51,929 nucleotides of DNA from Paracoccus shandongensis (GTDB taxonomy: Bacteria; Pseudomonadota; Alphaproteobacteria; Rhodobacterales; Rhodobacteraceae). The DNA lies in assembly GCF_017315735.1 (NCBI RefSeq), contig NZ_JAFLRK010000023.1, positions 1 through 51,929 on the forward strand, given 5' to 3'. Below are positions 34,329-43,470 of the stretch, one piece after another. Position 1 is the stretch's first letter; each line of letters begins with the position of its first letter. The notes beneath the pieces were generated by a model that was not told where the DNA came from, made no database searches, and was given only the letters and a program-made list of their open reading frames with translations. A program made the translations under genes and the position numbers.

Positions 34329-35006
34329 TCAGCAGCCGGTCCGGCCCACCACCACCGCCACGGTCCGCAGCAGGATCCGCAGGTCGCTGCCAAAGGACAG
34401 GCTGCGTTCATAGCGGTCGTCATACAAGGCCCGGTCGGCAAAGGTGGTCCGGTTGCGCCCGGCGGTCTGCCAGAAGCCGGTAATGCCGGGACGCAGGCGG
34501 TAATAGCCGTCGCCCCCATACATCGCCTGCTGGTCCGGCATCATGGGGCGCGGGCCGACCAGGCTCATCTCGCCGGTCAGGACGTTCCACAACTGCGGCA
34601 GCTCGTCCATCGAGCTTGCGCGCAGCACCCGGCCAAAGCGCGTCACCCTGGGATCGTCGCGCAGCTTCTGCCTTGCGTTCCATTCCAGCCGCGCTTCGGG
34701 GTTTTCCGCCAGATAAGCCTCCAGCCGCCCTTCTGCGTCATGGACCATGCTGCGCAGCTTCCACATGCGGAAGATCCGGCCGTCGCGCCCGATCCGCCTT
34801 TGCGCGTAAAAGGGGTTCTTGCCGTCCGCCATCACGACAAGCGCCAGAAGCAGGATCAGCGGCACCACCACGGGCGAGGCCAGCAGAACCGCCAGGATGT
34901 CCAGCGGGCGCTTGATCAGGCTGCGATACAGCCAGGGACGCGGTTTCTCAAGGGAAGGGGCGGCAGCGACATCGGCCAGAACGATCGAACGGGATTCAAG
35001 GAACAT
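34329..35006 (-). CDS. Undecaprenyl-phosphate sugar transferase (ExoY-like)
   Basis: Initiating sugar-phosphate transferase for exopolysaccharide, putting the first sugar on undecaprenyl phosphate. The 225-residue protein has one N-terminal membrane segment (about residues 35-57) and the catalytic block KRPLDI, FRMWKLRSM, SMDELPQLWNVL, GEMSLVGPRPM and RPGITGFWQ. The start at 35006 has AGGT 5 bp upstream; ATGs at 35033 and 35066 are alternatives. The long AT-rich region upstream probably contains its control sites. Confidence 0.92.
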   Translation of the reverse strand: MFLESRSIVLADVAAAPSLEKPRPWLYRSLIKRPLDILAVLLASPVVVPLILLLALVVMADGKNPFYAQRRIGRDGRIFRMWKLRSMVHDAEGRLEAYLAENPEARLEWNARQKLRDDPRVTRFGRVLRASSMDELPQLWNVLTGEMSLVGPRPMMPDQQAMYGGDGYYRLRPGITGFWQTAGRNRTTFADRALYDDRYERSLSFGSDLRILLRTVAVVVGRTGC

Positions 35007-35356
35007 CTTTACCTGCACATCACAAAAGAACATGCCCCGAAAAAGAAGGGCGATCACCAGCAACACGCCGAAGATACCAGACCCCTTAACGGGTTACTAT
35101 TCGTTAAAGTTCGATTCAAATGGTTAAACACTTGTCAATTTGTACAGTTTGTCTGTGCAGACAGCCCGAAAACCGTGCGTGATCCCTGCGCGGCACATCG
35201 GGACAAGGCGTTGATTCTGGCTTGTCACGTCCCGCTTGACGGGAACCGGGCCACGGGCCGGGGACTTTCCCCCGGCACTTGGTTGAACTGCGCCCGTTTC
35301 CGCCTATTCTGCGGTGCAACAGGCCTGCTGCACGACGGATAAGGAAACCGAATATC
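35007..35356. other. Gene-free divergent spacer between the sugar transferase and telA
   Basis: This 350-bp gap is the largest in the window. Its middle (about 35085-35155) is markedly AT-rich for this genome. It contains TTGACA on the minus strand (plus 35133-35138), facing the sugar transferase gene, with only a weak -10. It also holds phased GTTA repeats, a GTCTG-N2-CAGAC dyad at 35151-35162, and a GC-rich hairpin (7-bp stem, 35257-35263 with 35270-35276) nearer telA that lacks a U-run. I see no tRNA, small gene or insertion sequence in it. Confidence 0.7.
35093..35126. promoter_or_regulatory. Helically phased GTTA repeats upstream of the sugar transferase
   Basis: GTTA occurs at 35093, 35103 and 35123, that is 10 and 20 bp apart, within an AT-rich patch that lies at or just downstream of a TTGACA. 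Phased TA steps like these are the kind of target bound by Ros/MucR-type exopolysaccharide regulators in alphaproteobacteria, but the assignment is inference. Confidence 0.3.
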
Positions 35357-36547
35357 ATGACCGACGAGACCCGCCGCCGCGCCGAAGACTTCCGCGCCCA
35401 GATCGAGGATCTGACCCGGGCCCCCCTGCCCGAGCCCAGGGCCGACCCCCTGTCCACCCGCCCCGCCGATCCCCAGCTTGCCGCCGAGATCCGCCGCCGC
35501 ATGGACGAGATCGACCTGGGCGACACCGGATCCATCGTGCGCTTCGGCACCCGCGCCCAGGCGGGCCTGCAGGAGATCAGCCAGAAGATGCTGGCCGATG
35601 TCAAAAGCAAGGACGTGGGCCCGGCGGGCGAAAGCCTGCGCAGCATCGTCACCACCATCCGGGGCTTTTCCACCAGCGAACTGGACATGCGCCGGACGCG
35701 CAGCTGGTGGGAAAAGCTGCTGGGCCGGTCCGCGCCCTTCGCCAAGTTCGTGGCGAACTACGAACAGGTCCAGACCCAGATCGACCGCATCACGGTGGAA
35801 CTGGAACGGCACGAACAAACGCTGCTCAAGGACATCAAGTCGCTGGACCTGCTCTATGACCACACGCTGACCTTCTATGACGAACTGGCGCTTTATATCG
35901 CCGCGGGCGAGGAGAAGCTGGCGGAACTGGACGGCAAGGCGATCCCCGACCTGGAAGCCCGCATGAAGGCCGCCCCCGAGGAAGAGCAGGTGATGCAGGC
36001 GCAGGCCCTGCGCGACCTGCGGGCGGTGCGCGATGACCTGGAACGGCGCGTCCACGACCTGAAGCTGACGCGGCAGGTGACGATGCAGTCCCTGCCCTCG
36101 ATCCGGCTGGTGCAGGAAAACGACAAGTCGCTGGTGACCAAGATCAACTCGACCCTGGTGAACACCGTGCCCTTGTGGGAAACGCAGCTGGCCCAGGCGG
36201 TGACGATCCAGCGCAGCGCCGAGGCCGCGCGCGCCGTCAAGGAGGCCAGCGACCTGACCAACGACCTGCTGACCCGCAACGCCGACAACCTGCGCCAGGC
36301 CAATGTCCAGATCCGCACGCAAACCGAACGCGGCGTATTCGACATCAACGCCGTCAAGGCCGCCAACGCGCAACTGATCGCCACCATCGAGGACAGCCTG
36401 CGCATCGCCGACGAAGGCCGCGCGCGCCGCAGCGCCGCCGAAAGCGAGCTGACCAAGATGGAGGCCGAGCTTCGCGACACACTGGCCCGCGCGACCGCGC
36501 AGCGCCAGGACGGACGGTCGGCGCCGGGGACGCCGTTGCGGCAATGA
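35357..36547 (+). CDS. TelA-family (toxic anion resistance) protein
   Basis: TelA/KlaA-like protein, a family linked to tellurite and envelope-stress resistance; the mechanism is not established. The 396-residue protein is almost wholly alpha-helical and coiled-coil, with no membrane segment. Family motifs include the central WWEKLLG region, IDRITVELERHEQTLLKDI and MQSLPSIRLVQENDKSLV. The ATG at 35357 follows AAGGAA by 10 bp. It is the first of four genes: the lipoprotein gene overlaps its stop as ATGA, and SPFH and zinc-ribbon genes follow. No terD or terC is present. Confidence 0.92.
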   Translation: MTDETRRRAEDFRAQIEDLTRAPLPEPRADPLSTRPADPQLAAEIRRRMDEIDLGDTGSIVRFGTRAQAGLQEISQKMLADVKSKDVGPAGESLRSIVTTIRGFSTSELDMRRTRSWWEKLLGRSAPFAKFVANYEQVQTQIDRITVELERHEQTLLKDIKSLDLLYDHTLTFYDELALYIAAGEEKLAELDGKAIPDLEARMKAAPEEEQVMQAQALRDLRAVRDDLERRVHDLKLTRQVTMQSLPSIRLVQENDKSLVTKINSTLVNTVPLWETQLAQAVTIQRSAEAARAVKEASDLTNDLLTRNADNLRQANVQIRTQTERGVFDINAVKAANAQLIATIEDSLRIADEGRARRSAAESELTKMEAELRDTLARATAQRQDGRSAPGTPLRQ

Positions 36548-37566
36548 CGCTGCCTCGGGTCAGGGCTTGGCGCCTGCTGCCCCTGCTGGGGCTTCTGGCC
36601 GTGGCCGGCTGCGGGGCCCCCGAACCCTCGCCGCCGGTTGCCGACGCGCCGCCCACCATCCGCCCCGATCCCGGCCCTTCGCAAGAGGCGTTGCGCAAGG
36701 CGCGCGCCGAACGCAACCGCGCCGCCAATGCCGCCGCCGCCGAGGCCCTGGTCAAGGCCAGCGCCGCCAGCACCGCGCAGCGCGATTTCTATTCCCGCGC
36801 CGAACAATCCCTGCGCGCTCAGGGCCGCCTGCGGCGCGACCGCGTGCCGCTGGACGCCCCCATCGACGCCGAGACGCTGACCCGCAACTTCATCGCCGTC
36901 GCCCTGCGCGACGAATACGGCCAGGGCGGCATCCAGGCGGGCAACGGCGGCGCGCCTGCGCCCCTGCGTCGCTGGCAGGATCCGGTGCGCTTCCAGATCG
37001 AGTTCGGCACCACCTCGGACGTGGCGACGCGCCGCGCCTGGCGGGTCGAGGTCAGCCAGTTCGCCGCCCGCCTGGCCGAGGCGACGGGCCACCGCGTGTC
37101 CCTGACCGACAGCGGCGGCAACTTCATCGTGATGGTCCTGTCCGACGACGAACGCCGCGCCATCGGCCCACGCCTGGCGCAGCTTGTGCCGGGCATCCCC
37201 GCGCAGGACATCGCCGTCATGCAGGATCTGGACGCGGACAACTTCTGCACGGTCTTTGCCTATTCGCGCGGCGCCGCGCCCGTCTATTCCAACGCCGTCG
37301 CCCTGATCCGGGCCGAGCTTCCGCCGCTTCTGCAAAGTTCCTGCATCCACGAGGAACTGGCGCAGGGCATGGGCCTGGCCAATGACAGCCCCGACGCCCG
37401 CCCCTCGATCTTCAACGACGACGAGGAATTCGCCCTGCTGACCCGGCACGACGAACTGCTGCTGCGGATCCTTTATGACCCGCGCCTGCGCCCCGGCATG
37501 ACGCGGGCCGAGGCCGAGCCGGTCGTCAGGCAGATCGCGACCGAGTTGCTGGGCCAGGACATCTGA
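36544..37566 (+). CDS. DUF2927 domain lipoprotein
   Basis: Predicted outer- or inner-membrane lipoprotein facing the periplasm; function unknown. The 340-residue protein has a lipoprotein signal ending in LAVAGC (Cys23). A Pro-rich linker and an Ala/Arg-rich helical region (about 45-85) come next, then a DUF2927 domain (about 105-310). The conserved C-terminal part contains SCIHEELAQGMGLANDSP, SIFNDDEEFALLTRHDE and LYDPRLRPGM, which resembles a protease-like fold, but no complete HExxH zinc motif is present. Translation is coupled to telA by ATGA overlap. Confidence 0.88.
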   Translation: MTLPRVRAWRLLPLLGLLAVAGCGAPEPSPPVADAPPTIRPDPGPSQEALRKARAERNRAANAAAAEALVKASAASTAQRDFYSRAEQSLRAQGRLRRDRVPLDAPIDAETLTRNFIAVALRDEYGQGGIQAGNGGAPAPLRRWQDPVRFQIEFGTTSDVATRRAWRVEVSQFAARLAEATGHRVSLTDSGGNFIVMVLSDDERRAIGPRLAQLVPGIPAQDIAVMQDLDADNFCTVFAYSRGAAPVYSNAVALIRAELPPLLQSSCIHEELAQGMGLANDSPDARPSIFNDDEEFALLTRHDELLLRILYDPRLRPGMTRAEAEPVVRQIATELLGQDI

Positions 37567-37631
37567 CAGCCATCTTGCGCGGGGCCTTCCCGGCCCCCTA
37601 ACATGGACCAGGCATCCCCGAGGAGGCGAAC

Positions 37632-38747
37632 ATGGCGATCTTCGACATTCTGGGCGGCGAGTTCATCGAGGTCATCGAATGGACCGACGACACCCGCGAC
37701 ACGATGGTCTGGCGTTATCCCACCGTCGGCAACGCCATCAAGTACGGCGCCAAGCTGACCGTCCGCGAAGGCCAGGCCGCCGTCTTCGTGCATGAAGGGC
37801 AACTGGCCGACACCTTCGGCCCCGGCCTGTATATGCTGGAGACGAACAACCTGCCGGTCCTGACCCGGCTTCAGCATTGGGACCACGGCTTCCGCAGCCC
37901 CTTCAAGTCCGAGATTTATTTCGTCAACACGACCCGCTTCAACGACCTGAAATGGGGCACGCGCAACCCGATCATGGCGCGCGACCCGGAATTCGGCCCC
38001 GTGCGCCTGCGCGCCTTCGGCACCTATTCCATGCGCGTGACCGACCCCGCCCGCTTCATGACGGAAATCGTGGGCACGGATGGCGAATTCACCCGGGACG
38101 AGATCGCCTTCCAGATCCGCAACGTGATCGTGCAGGAGTTTTCCCGCGTGATCGCCGGGTCCGGCATCCCGGTTCTGGACATGGCGGCCAATACCGGCGA
38201 CCTGGGCAAGCTGGTCGCCCAGGCGATCGAGCCGACGATTGCCGCCTATGGCATCTCGATCCCGGAATTCTATATCGAAAACATCAGCTTGCCCCAGGAT
38301 GTCGAGAAGATGCTGGACAAGCGCACCTCCATGGGGATCCTGGGCGACCTGGACCGCTTCGGCCAGTATGCGGCAGGCGAGGCGATGGTGAATGCCAGCC
38401 AGAACCCTGGCGCGGCAGGCGCGGGCATGGGGGCCGCCATGGGCGCGGCGCTTGGCGCGGGCATGGCCGCCCGTCCCGTCTCGGGGCCCTGGGGCAGCAT
38501 CCCGCAGGCCGGGGCCGCGACCCCGCCGCCCGTGCCGCCGCAGGCGGATGCACAATGGCATGTGGCCCTGAACGGTGCGGCAGAGGGCCCCTTTGACCGC
38601 GCGCAACTGCAACGCCTGGCGACCGAGGGGCGCGTGATGCGCGACACGCTGGTCTGGACGCCCGGCCAGGACGGCTGGCGCAAGGCGGGCGAGGTCGCGG
38701 ACCTTGCCCCGATCTTCCCCGCCATACCGCCGCCCCTGCCCGGCTGA
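37632..38747 (+). CDS. SPFH domain protein with C-terminal GYF_2 domain (virion core protein-like)
   Basis: Band-7/SPFH scaffold of the kind often annotated as virion core protein or YdjI-like, thought to organise membrane patches under stress. The 371-residue protein has an SPFH domain (about 30-240, with GQLADTFGPGLYMLETNNLP and RFMTEIVGTDGEF). A Gly/Ala/Met-rich linker (about 258-285) follows, then a Pro-rich stretch and a GYF_2/DUF4339 domain (about 308-365, WHVALNGAAEGPFDRAQL and LVWTPGQDGWRKAGEV). No membrane helix is seen. GAGGAGG precedes the start. The zinc-ribbon gene follows after 3 bp. Confidence 0.92.
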   Translation: MAIFDILGGEFIEVIEWTDDTRDTMVWRYPTVGNAIKYGAKLTVREGQAAVFVHEGQLADTFGPGLYMLETNNLPVLTRLQHWDHGFRSPFKSEIYFVNTTRFNDLKWGTRNPIMARDPEFGPVRLRAFGTYSMRVTDPARFMTEIVGTDGEFTRDEIAFQIRNVIVQEFSRVIAGSGIPVLDMAANTGDLGKLVAQAIEPTIAAYGISIPEFYIENISLPQDVEKMLDKRTSMGILGDLDRFGQYAAGEAMVNASQNPGAAGAGMGAAMGAALGAGMAARPVSGPWGSIPQAGAATPPPVPPQADAQWHVALNGAAEGPFDRAQLQRLATEGRVMRDTLVWTPGQDGWRKAGEVADLAPIFPAIPPPLPG

Positions 38748-38750
38748 TCC

Positions 38751-40010
38751 ATGCCCACGCCACAGGCCGAACACCGCTATCCCTGCGAACGCTGCGGGGC
38801 AAGCCTCCGCTTTCACCCGGGCCAGCGGATGCTGGTCTGCGACTGGTGTGGTCACCAGCAGGCCATCGGCGACGGCCCCGCCCGCGCCCCGGCGCGCCAG
38901 CCCCAGGGCGGATCCGAGGGCGAGGACGCGATCCTGGCCGACCCCGAAACCGGCCGCGCGCTGCAATGGGACGCGGGCCACAAGTCGCCCGACCTGGTGG
39001 AAATCCCGCTGGACCGGGGCCTGCGGCTGGACAGCGGGTCCGACCTGGCGGAAACTGTCCGGCTGCTCTCCTGCCCGAACTGCGGCGCGCAGATCGAGAT
39101 GGGCGAGGCCAGCCATGCCAGCGCCTGCCCCTTTTGCGCCACACCCGTCGTCACCGACACCGGCACCAGCCGCAAGATCAAGCCGCAGGGCGTGCTGCCC
39201 TTCCGCGTGACCGAGGATCAGGCCCACAAGGCGATGGAGGACTGGCTGGGCAACCTGTGGTTCGCGCCCTCGGGCCTGACTGCCTATGCCCGGCGGGGGC
39301 GCAGGATGCGGGGCATCTACTCGCCCTTCTGGACCTTCGACGCGCGCACGCGGTCGCATTACGTGGGGCAGCGCGGGGATTACTATTACGAAACCGTTTA
39401 TGTCACCCAGCAGGTCAACGGCCGCAGCCAGCAGGTTCCGCGCCAGGTCCGCCGCACGCGCTGGCGGCCCGCCGCGGGCCAGGTCGCGCGGGCCTTCAAC
39501 GACGTGCTGGTGCTGGCTTCGGCCTCGCTGCCGCGCAAGTTCTCGGACGGGCTGACGCCCTGGGATCTGGCGCATCTGCGGACCTATCGCCCCGACTATC
39601 TGGCGGGGCTGGAGGCCGAGGCCTATACGATCCCGCTGGCCGACGGCCACAAGATGGCCCGGGCCGAGATGGCGGGCGTGATCCTGAACGACGCCCGCCG
39701 CGACATCGGCGGCGACGAACAGCGGGTGGACCGGATCAACACCGATTACCGGGACGAAACCTTCAAGCACATCCTTCTGCCGGTCTGGACGGCCGCCTAT
39801 CGCTATAACGGCAAAAGCTATCGCTTCGTGGTCAACGGCCAGTCGGGCCGCGTCGTGGGCGAACGGCCCTGGTCGGTCTGGAAAATCGCCGCTGCGGTGA
39901 TCGCCGCTCTGGTTGCGCTAGCGGCTTTCCTGTATCTGGCCGATGCGGGGGGCTATATCGACCTGGACGCCGTGGTGCAGGGTCAGGATATCGTCATCCA
40001 GGGCTATTGA
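38751..40010 (+). CDS. Zinc-ribbon membrane protein (YdjG-like)
   Basis: Function unknown. The 419-residue protein begins with two zinc ribbons: CERC with CDWC (about residues 12-34) and CPNC with CPFC (about 108-130). A long soluble region follows, with IYSPFWTFDARTRSHYVGQR and LLPVWTAAYRYNGKSYRFVV, which typifies the group annotated as TFIIB-type zinc-ribbon or primosomal-protein-N'-like. One membrane helix lies near the C-terminus (about 376-398), with a short outward tail. Its pairing with an SPFH gene parallels YdjG and YdjI of Bacillus subtilis, which act with the PspA homologue YdjF. Confidence 0.88.
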   Translation: MPTPQAEHRYPCERCGASLRFHPGQRMLVCDWCGHQQAIGDGPARAPARQPQGGSEGEDAILADPETGRALQWDAGHKSPDLVEIPLDRGLRLDSGSDLAETVRLLSCPNCGAQIEMGEASHASACPFCATPVVTDTGTSRKIKPQGVLPFRVTEDQAHKAMEDWLGNLWFAPSGLTAYARRGRRMRGIYSPFWTFDARTRSHYVGQRGDYYYETVYVTQQVNGRSQQVPRQVRRTRWRPAAGQVARAFNDVLVLASASLPRKFSDGLTPWDLAHLRTYRPDYLAGLEAEAYTIPLADGHKMARAEMAGVILNDARRDIGGDEQRVDRINTDYRDETFKHILLPVWTAAYRYNGKSYRFVVNGQSGRVVGERPWSVWKIAAAVIAALVALAAFLYLADAGGYIDLDAVVQGQDIVIQGY

Positions 40011-40022
40011 GAGGGGGGATCG

Positions 40023-40958
40023 ATGATCCTGTGCGCGGGCGAATCGCTGATCGACATGGTGCCGGACGATGGAGCGTTCCGTCCCCTGGCGGGCGGATCG
40101 GTCTATAACACCGCCATCGCGCTTGGCCGCCTGGGCGAGCCCACGGCCTATCTGTGGCCCATCAGCCGCGACCCCTTCGGCGAGGTTCTGCTGCGCCCCC
40201 TGACTGATGCCGGCGTGAACACCGACCTCTGCCCCCGGACCGACCGGCTGACGACGCTGGCCCTGGTGACGCTGACCGGGGGCGAGGCGCGCTATTCCTT
40301 TTACGACGAAGGTTCGGCCGGGCGGATGCTGTCGCCCGCCGACCTGCCCGCCCTGCCAGGCGGGATCGAGGCGCTGTTCGCGGGCGGCATCAGCTTGGTT
40401 CCCGACCCCTGCGGCGCGGCCATCGAATTGCTCGTCGAACGCGACGGCGACCGGCTGCCGGTCATGCTGGATCCGAACATCCGGCCCTTCTTCATCACCG
40501 ACCCTGATGCCTATCGCGCCCGACTGTCCCGGCTGATCGCGCGGGCCGATATCGTCAAGCTGTCGGGCGACGACCTGGAATGGCTGTATCCCGACCTGCC
40601 GCCCGAGGCTGCGGCCCGCCGGGTGCTGGCCCAGGGGCCGCGTCTGGTGCTGCAAACGGGCGGCGCTGCGGGCGCGCGGGCGCATTGGGCGGGCGAGACC
40701 GTCGCGGCCCCCGCCATCCGCACCACCGTCGCCGACACCATCGGCGCGGGCGACACCTTCAACGCGGGCGTCCTTGCCAGCCTGCGCCGCCAGGGCGTGC
40801 TGTCGAAGGCAGGACTGGCCGCGATCACCGCCGACCAGATCGCCGCCGCCCTGACGCTTGGCGCACAGGCCGCCGCCATCACCGTCTCGCGTCCCGGCGC
40901 TAACCCGCCCTGGGCGCACGAGATGACCGCCCTTTCCGATGAACGCACAGGGGGCTAG
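40023..40958 (+). CDS. PfkB-family carbohydrate kinase (probable fructokinase)
   Basis: ATP-dependent sugar kinase of the ribokinase/PfkB family. The 311-residue protein has the N-terminal sugar-binding GGSVYNTAIALGRLG and the C-terminal signature DTIGAGDTFNAG, with the catalytic aspartate in GAGD. Similarity is closest to bacterial fructokinases, but the substrate is not certain. The gene lies 12 bp after the zinc-ribbon gene and 9 bp before trpC, so it may be cotranscribed with either group. Confidence 0.9.
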   Translation: MILCAGESLIDMVPDDGAFRPLAGGSVYNTAIALGRLGEPTAYLWPISRDPFGEVLLRPLTDAGVNTDLCPRTDRLTTLALVTLTGGEARYSFYDEGSAGRMLSPADLPALPGGIEALFAGGISLVPDPCGAAIELLVERDGDRLPVMLDPNIRPFFITDPDAYRARLSRLIARADIVKLSGDDLEWLYPDLPPEAAARRVLAQGPRLVLQTGGAAGARAHWAGETVAAPAIRTTVADTIGAGDTFNAGVLASLRRQGVLSKAGLAAITADQIAAALTLGAQAAAITVSRPGANPPWAHEMTALSDERTGG

Positions 40959-40967
40959 AACCAGCGC

Positions 40968-41759
40968 ATGGACATTCTGGACAAGATCAAGGCCTACAAG
41001 CTGGACGAGATCGCCGCCGCCAAGGCCGCGCGTCCCCTGGCCGATGTCGAGGCCGCCGCCCGCGCCGCCCCGGCCCCGCGCGGCTTTGCGCAGGCATTGA
41101 CGCAAAAGGCCGCAACCGGCGCGGCGCTCATCGCCGAGATCAAGAAAGCCAGCCCTTCCAAAGGCCTGATCCGGCCGGACTTCGATCCGCCCGCCCTGGC
41201 GCGCGCCTATGAGGCCGGCGGGGCGGCCTGCCTGTCGGTCCTGACCGACGCGCCCAGCTTTCAAGGTGCGCCGGGTTTTCTGACCGCCGCGCGCGAGGCC
41301 TGTTCCCTGCCGGTCCTGCGCAAGGATTTCCTTTACGACCCTTACCAGGTGGCCGAGGCGCGAGCCTGGGGCGCGGACTGCATCCTGATCATCATGGCCT
41401 CGGTCGATGACGTCCTTGCGGCGGAGCTGGAGGACGCAGCCCTTCACTGGGGCATGGATGCGCTGATCGAGATCCACGATGCCGCCGAACTGGACCGGGC
41501 GCTGCGCCTGAAATCATCCCTGATGGGAATAAACAATCGCAATCTCAAGACCTTCGAGTTGTCTCTTGATGTGACGCGCGACCTTGCGCCGCGCATTCCG
41601 GCGGATCGGGACATTGTTTGCGAAAGCGGGCTGTTCACCGCCGACGACCTGGCCGCGATGATGCAACTGGGCGCCCGCCGCTTCCTGATCGGCGAAAGCC
41701 TCATGCGGCAGGCCGATGTGACCGCCGCCACCCGCCAGATCCTGGGCGTGGCGGCATGA
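40968..41759 (+). CDS. trpC: Indole-3-glycerol phosphate synthase
   Basis: Closes the indole ring of CdRP to make indole-3-glycerol phosphate, the substrate of tryptophan synthase. The 263-residue barrel has [17 protein letters not shown] with the catalytic lysine, [20 protein letters not shown] and [15 protein letters not shown]. It is not fused to TrpF, which lies at 13.9-14.5 kb with trpB. trpE, trpG and trpD, which often precede it in this family, are replaced here by the PfkB kinase gene. moaC overlaps its stop by 4 bp. Confidence 0.97.
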   Translation: MDILDKIKAYKLDEIAAAKAARPLADVEAAARAAPAPRGFAQALTQKAATGAALIAEIKKASPSKGLIRPDFDPPALARAYEAGGAACLSVLTDAPSFQGAPGFLTAAREACSLPVLRKDFLYDPYQVAEARAWGADCILIIMASVDDVLAAELEDAALHWGMDALIEIHDAAELDRALRLKSSLMGINNRNLKTFELSLDVTRDLAPRIPADRDIVCESGLFTADDLAAMMQLGARRFLIGESLMRQADVTAATRQILGVAA

Positions 41760-42229
41760 GCCTGACCCATTTCGATGCCTCCGGCCAGGCCCATATGGTC
41801 GATGTCTCGGACAAGGCGGTGACGGCCCGGGAAGCGGTGGCGCAGGGCTGCGTCGTCATGACGGCGGAAACGCTGGCGCTGGCGCAAGGCGGCGCGAAGA
41901 AGGGCGACGTTCTTGGCGTCGCGCGTCTGGCGGGGATCATGGCGGCCAAGCGGACGGCGGACCTGATCCCGCTCTGCCACCCGCTGCCGATCAGCAAGGT
42001 CTCGCTGGACCTTGAACCCGACGCAGCCCTGCCCGGCATCCGCGTCACCGCAACCGTCCGCACGACTGGCCGGACCGGGGTCGAGATGGAAGCGCTGACC
42101 GCCGTCTCGGTCGCCTGCCTGACGATCTACGACATGCTGAAGGCCGCCGAAAAGTCGATGGTCCTGCAGGATATCAGGCTTGTCCGGAAAAGCGGCGGCA
42201 AGTCAGGGGATTACGAGGCAAACCCGTGA
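41756..42229 (+). CDS. moaC: Cyclic pyranopterin monophosphate synthase accessory protein MoaC
   Basis: Acts with MoaA in making cyclic pyranopterin monophosphate from GTP, the first step of molybdenum cofactor synthesis. The 157-residue protein has the active-site stretches [19 protein letters not shown] and [20 protein letters not shown]. It lies between trpC and moeA with 4-bp overlaps on both sides, so the three are translationally coupled. It serves molybdoenzymes such as the FdsA protein in this window. Confidence 0.97.
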   Translation: MSLTHFDASGQAHMVDVSDKAVTAREAVAQGCVVMTAETLALAQGGAKKGDVLGVARLAGIMAAKRTADLIPLCHPLPISKVSLDLEPDAALPGIRVTATVRTTGRTGVEMEALTAVSVACLTIYDMLKAAEKSMVLQDIRLVRKSGGKSGDYEANP

Positions 42230-43404
42230 TTTCGGTTCAAGAGGCGCTGGAACAGGTTCTGGGACTTGCGCATCCCGTCGCAAGCGAGCTGATCCCGATC
42301 GGCGATGCCTTGGGCCGCGTCCTGGCGGAGCCTGCCCTGTCCCGCATCACGCAGCCGCCCTTCGACGCTTCGGCCATGGACGGCTATGCCGTTCGGACGG
42401 CGGAGATGGATCAACCCCTGACGGTCGTCGGAGAGGCCGCGGCAGGCCGCCCCTGGGACGGACAAGCGACGCCCGGGACCGCCGTTCGCATCTTCACCGG
42501 CGCAGCGGTGCCGCCGGGCTACGACCGTGTCGTCATGCAGGAACATGTGGTCCGCGAGGGGGACCGGGTGCGGATCACGGATCGCTCCAGCGGCACCAAT
42601 ATCCGCAAGGCGGGCGACGACTTTCAGCAAGGCGAGTGCTTTGCCCCGGCCCGCAGGCTGACCGCATCCGACATCGGCCTGCTCGCCGCGATGAACATTC
42701 CGGCCGTGACCGTGGCCAAACGCCCCCGGGTCGCGATCCTGGCGGGCGGGGACGAGTTGGTGGCCCCCGGAACGCAGCCCCTGCCGGGCCAGATCGTCAG
42801 TTCCAATGACCTTGGCATCGCGGCCTTGGTTCGGGATGCGGGCGGCGAGCCGATGATCTTGCCGATCACCCGCGACACCGAAGACAGCCTGCGCGCGGGC
42901 TTTGCCTCTGCGGCAAGCGCCGATCTGCTGGTCACGATCGGCGGCGCATCGGTTGGCGATCACGATCTGGTCGGCAAGGTCGCAACGGATCTTGGCCTGC
43001 AACGCGCCTTCTACAAGATCGCGATGCGGCCGGGCAAGCCGCTGATGGCCGGCCGCCTTGGCGCCATGCCGATGCTGGGACTGCCTGGAAATCCCGTTTC
43101 CACAATGGTTTGCGGAATCTTGTTCGTGCAACCTCTCATCGCCGCCATGCAGGGGCTGCGGCCCGCCCACCGGCTGGCCAAGGCAAGGCTTGCCGTCGAG
43201 ATGCGGGCAGAGGGCGATCGGCAGCACTATCTGCGCGCGACCCTGGAGGATGGCGAGGATCTGCCGCTGATCCGCCCATTCCCCAGCCAGGATTCGGCGC
43301 GGCTGTCGCTGATGGCCCAAGCCGACGCCCTGCTGGTGCGTCCGCCGAACGATCCGGCCCGCCGTGCTGGAGACATCGTGAACTTTCTGTCCCTTCGTGG
43401 CTGA
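42226..43404 (+). CDS. moeA: Molybdopterin molybdotransferase MoeA
   Basis: Inserts molybdate into adenylated molybdopterin to give active cofactor. The 392-residue protein has the family motifs [14 protein letters not shown] (about residue 40), a [12 protein letters not shown] stretch, [14 protein letters not shown] and [11 protein letters not shown]. The GTG start overlaps the moaC stop. It is the last gene of the trpC-moaC-moeA string before lexA, which has its own promoter. Confidence 0.97.
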   Translation: MISVQEALEQVLGLAHPVASELIPIGDALGRVLAEPALSRITQPPFDASAMDGYAVRTAEMDQPLTVVGEAAAGRPWDGQATPGTAVRIFTGAAVPPGYDRVVMQEHVVREGDRVRITDRSSGTNIRKAGDDFQQGECFAPARRLTASDIGLLAAMNIPAVTVAKRPRVAILAGGDELVAPGTQPLPGQIVSSNDLGIAALVRDAGGEPMILPITRDTEDSLRAGFASAASADLLVTIGGASVGDHDLVGKVATDLGLQRAFYKIAMRPGKPLMAGRLGAMPMLGLPGNPVSTMVCGILFVQPLIAAMQGLRPAHRLAKARLAVEMRAEGDRQHYLRATLEDGEDLPLIRPFPSQDSARLSLMAQADALLVRPPNDPARRAGDIVNFLSLRG

Positions 43405-43441
43405 GGATTAACGAAGTTTTCAGTTTCCCCTGTTCTGTTCG

Positions 43442-43470
43442 TTGACGCGATTCTGCTTTTGCGATAGAAC
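43442..43470 (+). promoter_or_regulatory. lexA promoter
   Basis: TTGACG (43442-43447) and TAGAAC (43465-43470) are 17 bp apart, a good sigma-70 promoter. The -10 hexamer shares four bases with the first half of the SOS box, so LexA bound there would exclude RNA polymerase. Confidence 0.65.

Noticed and set aside
34740..35342. A 200-codon open frame across the sugar transferase/telA spacer
   Set aside because: It is antisense to the sugar transferase for much of its length, has no ribosome site and shows no motifs; the spacer part looks regulatory.
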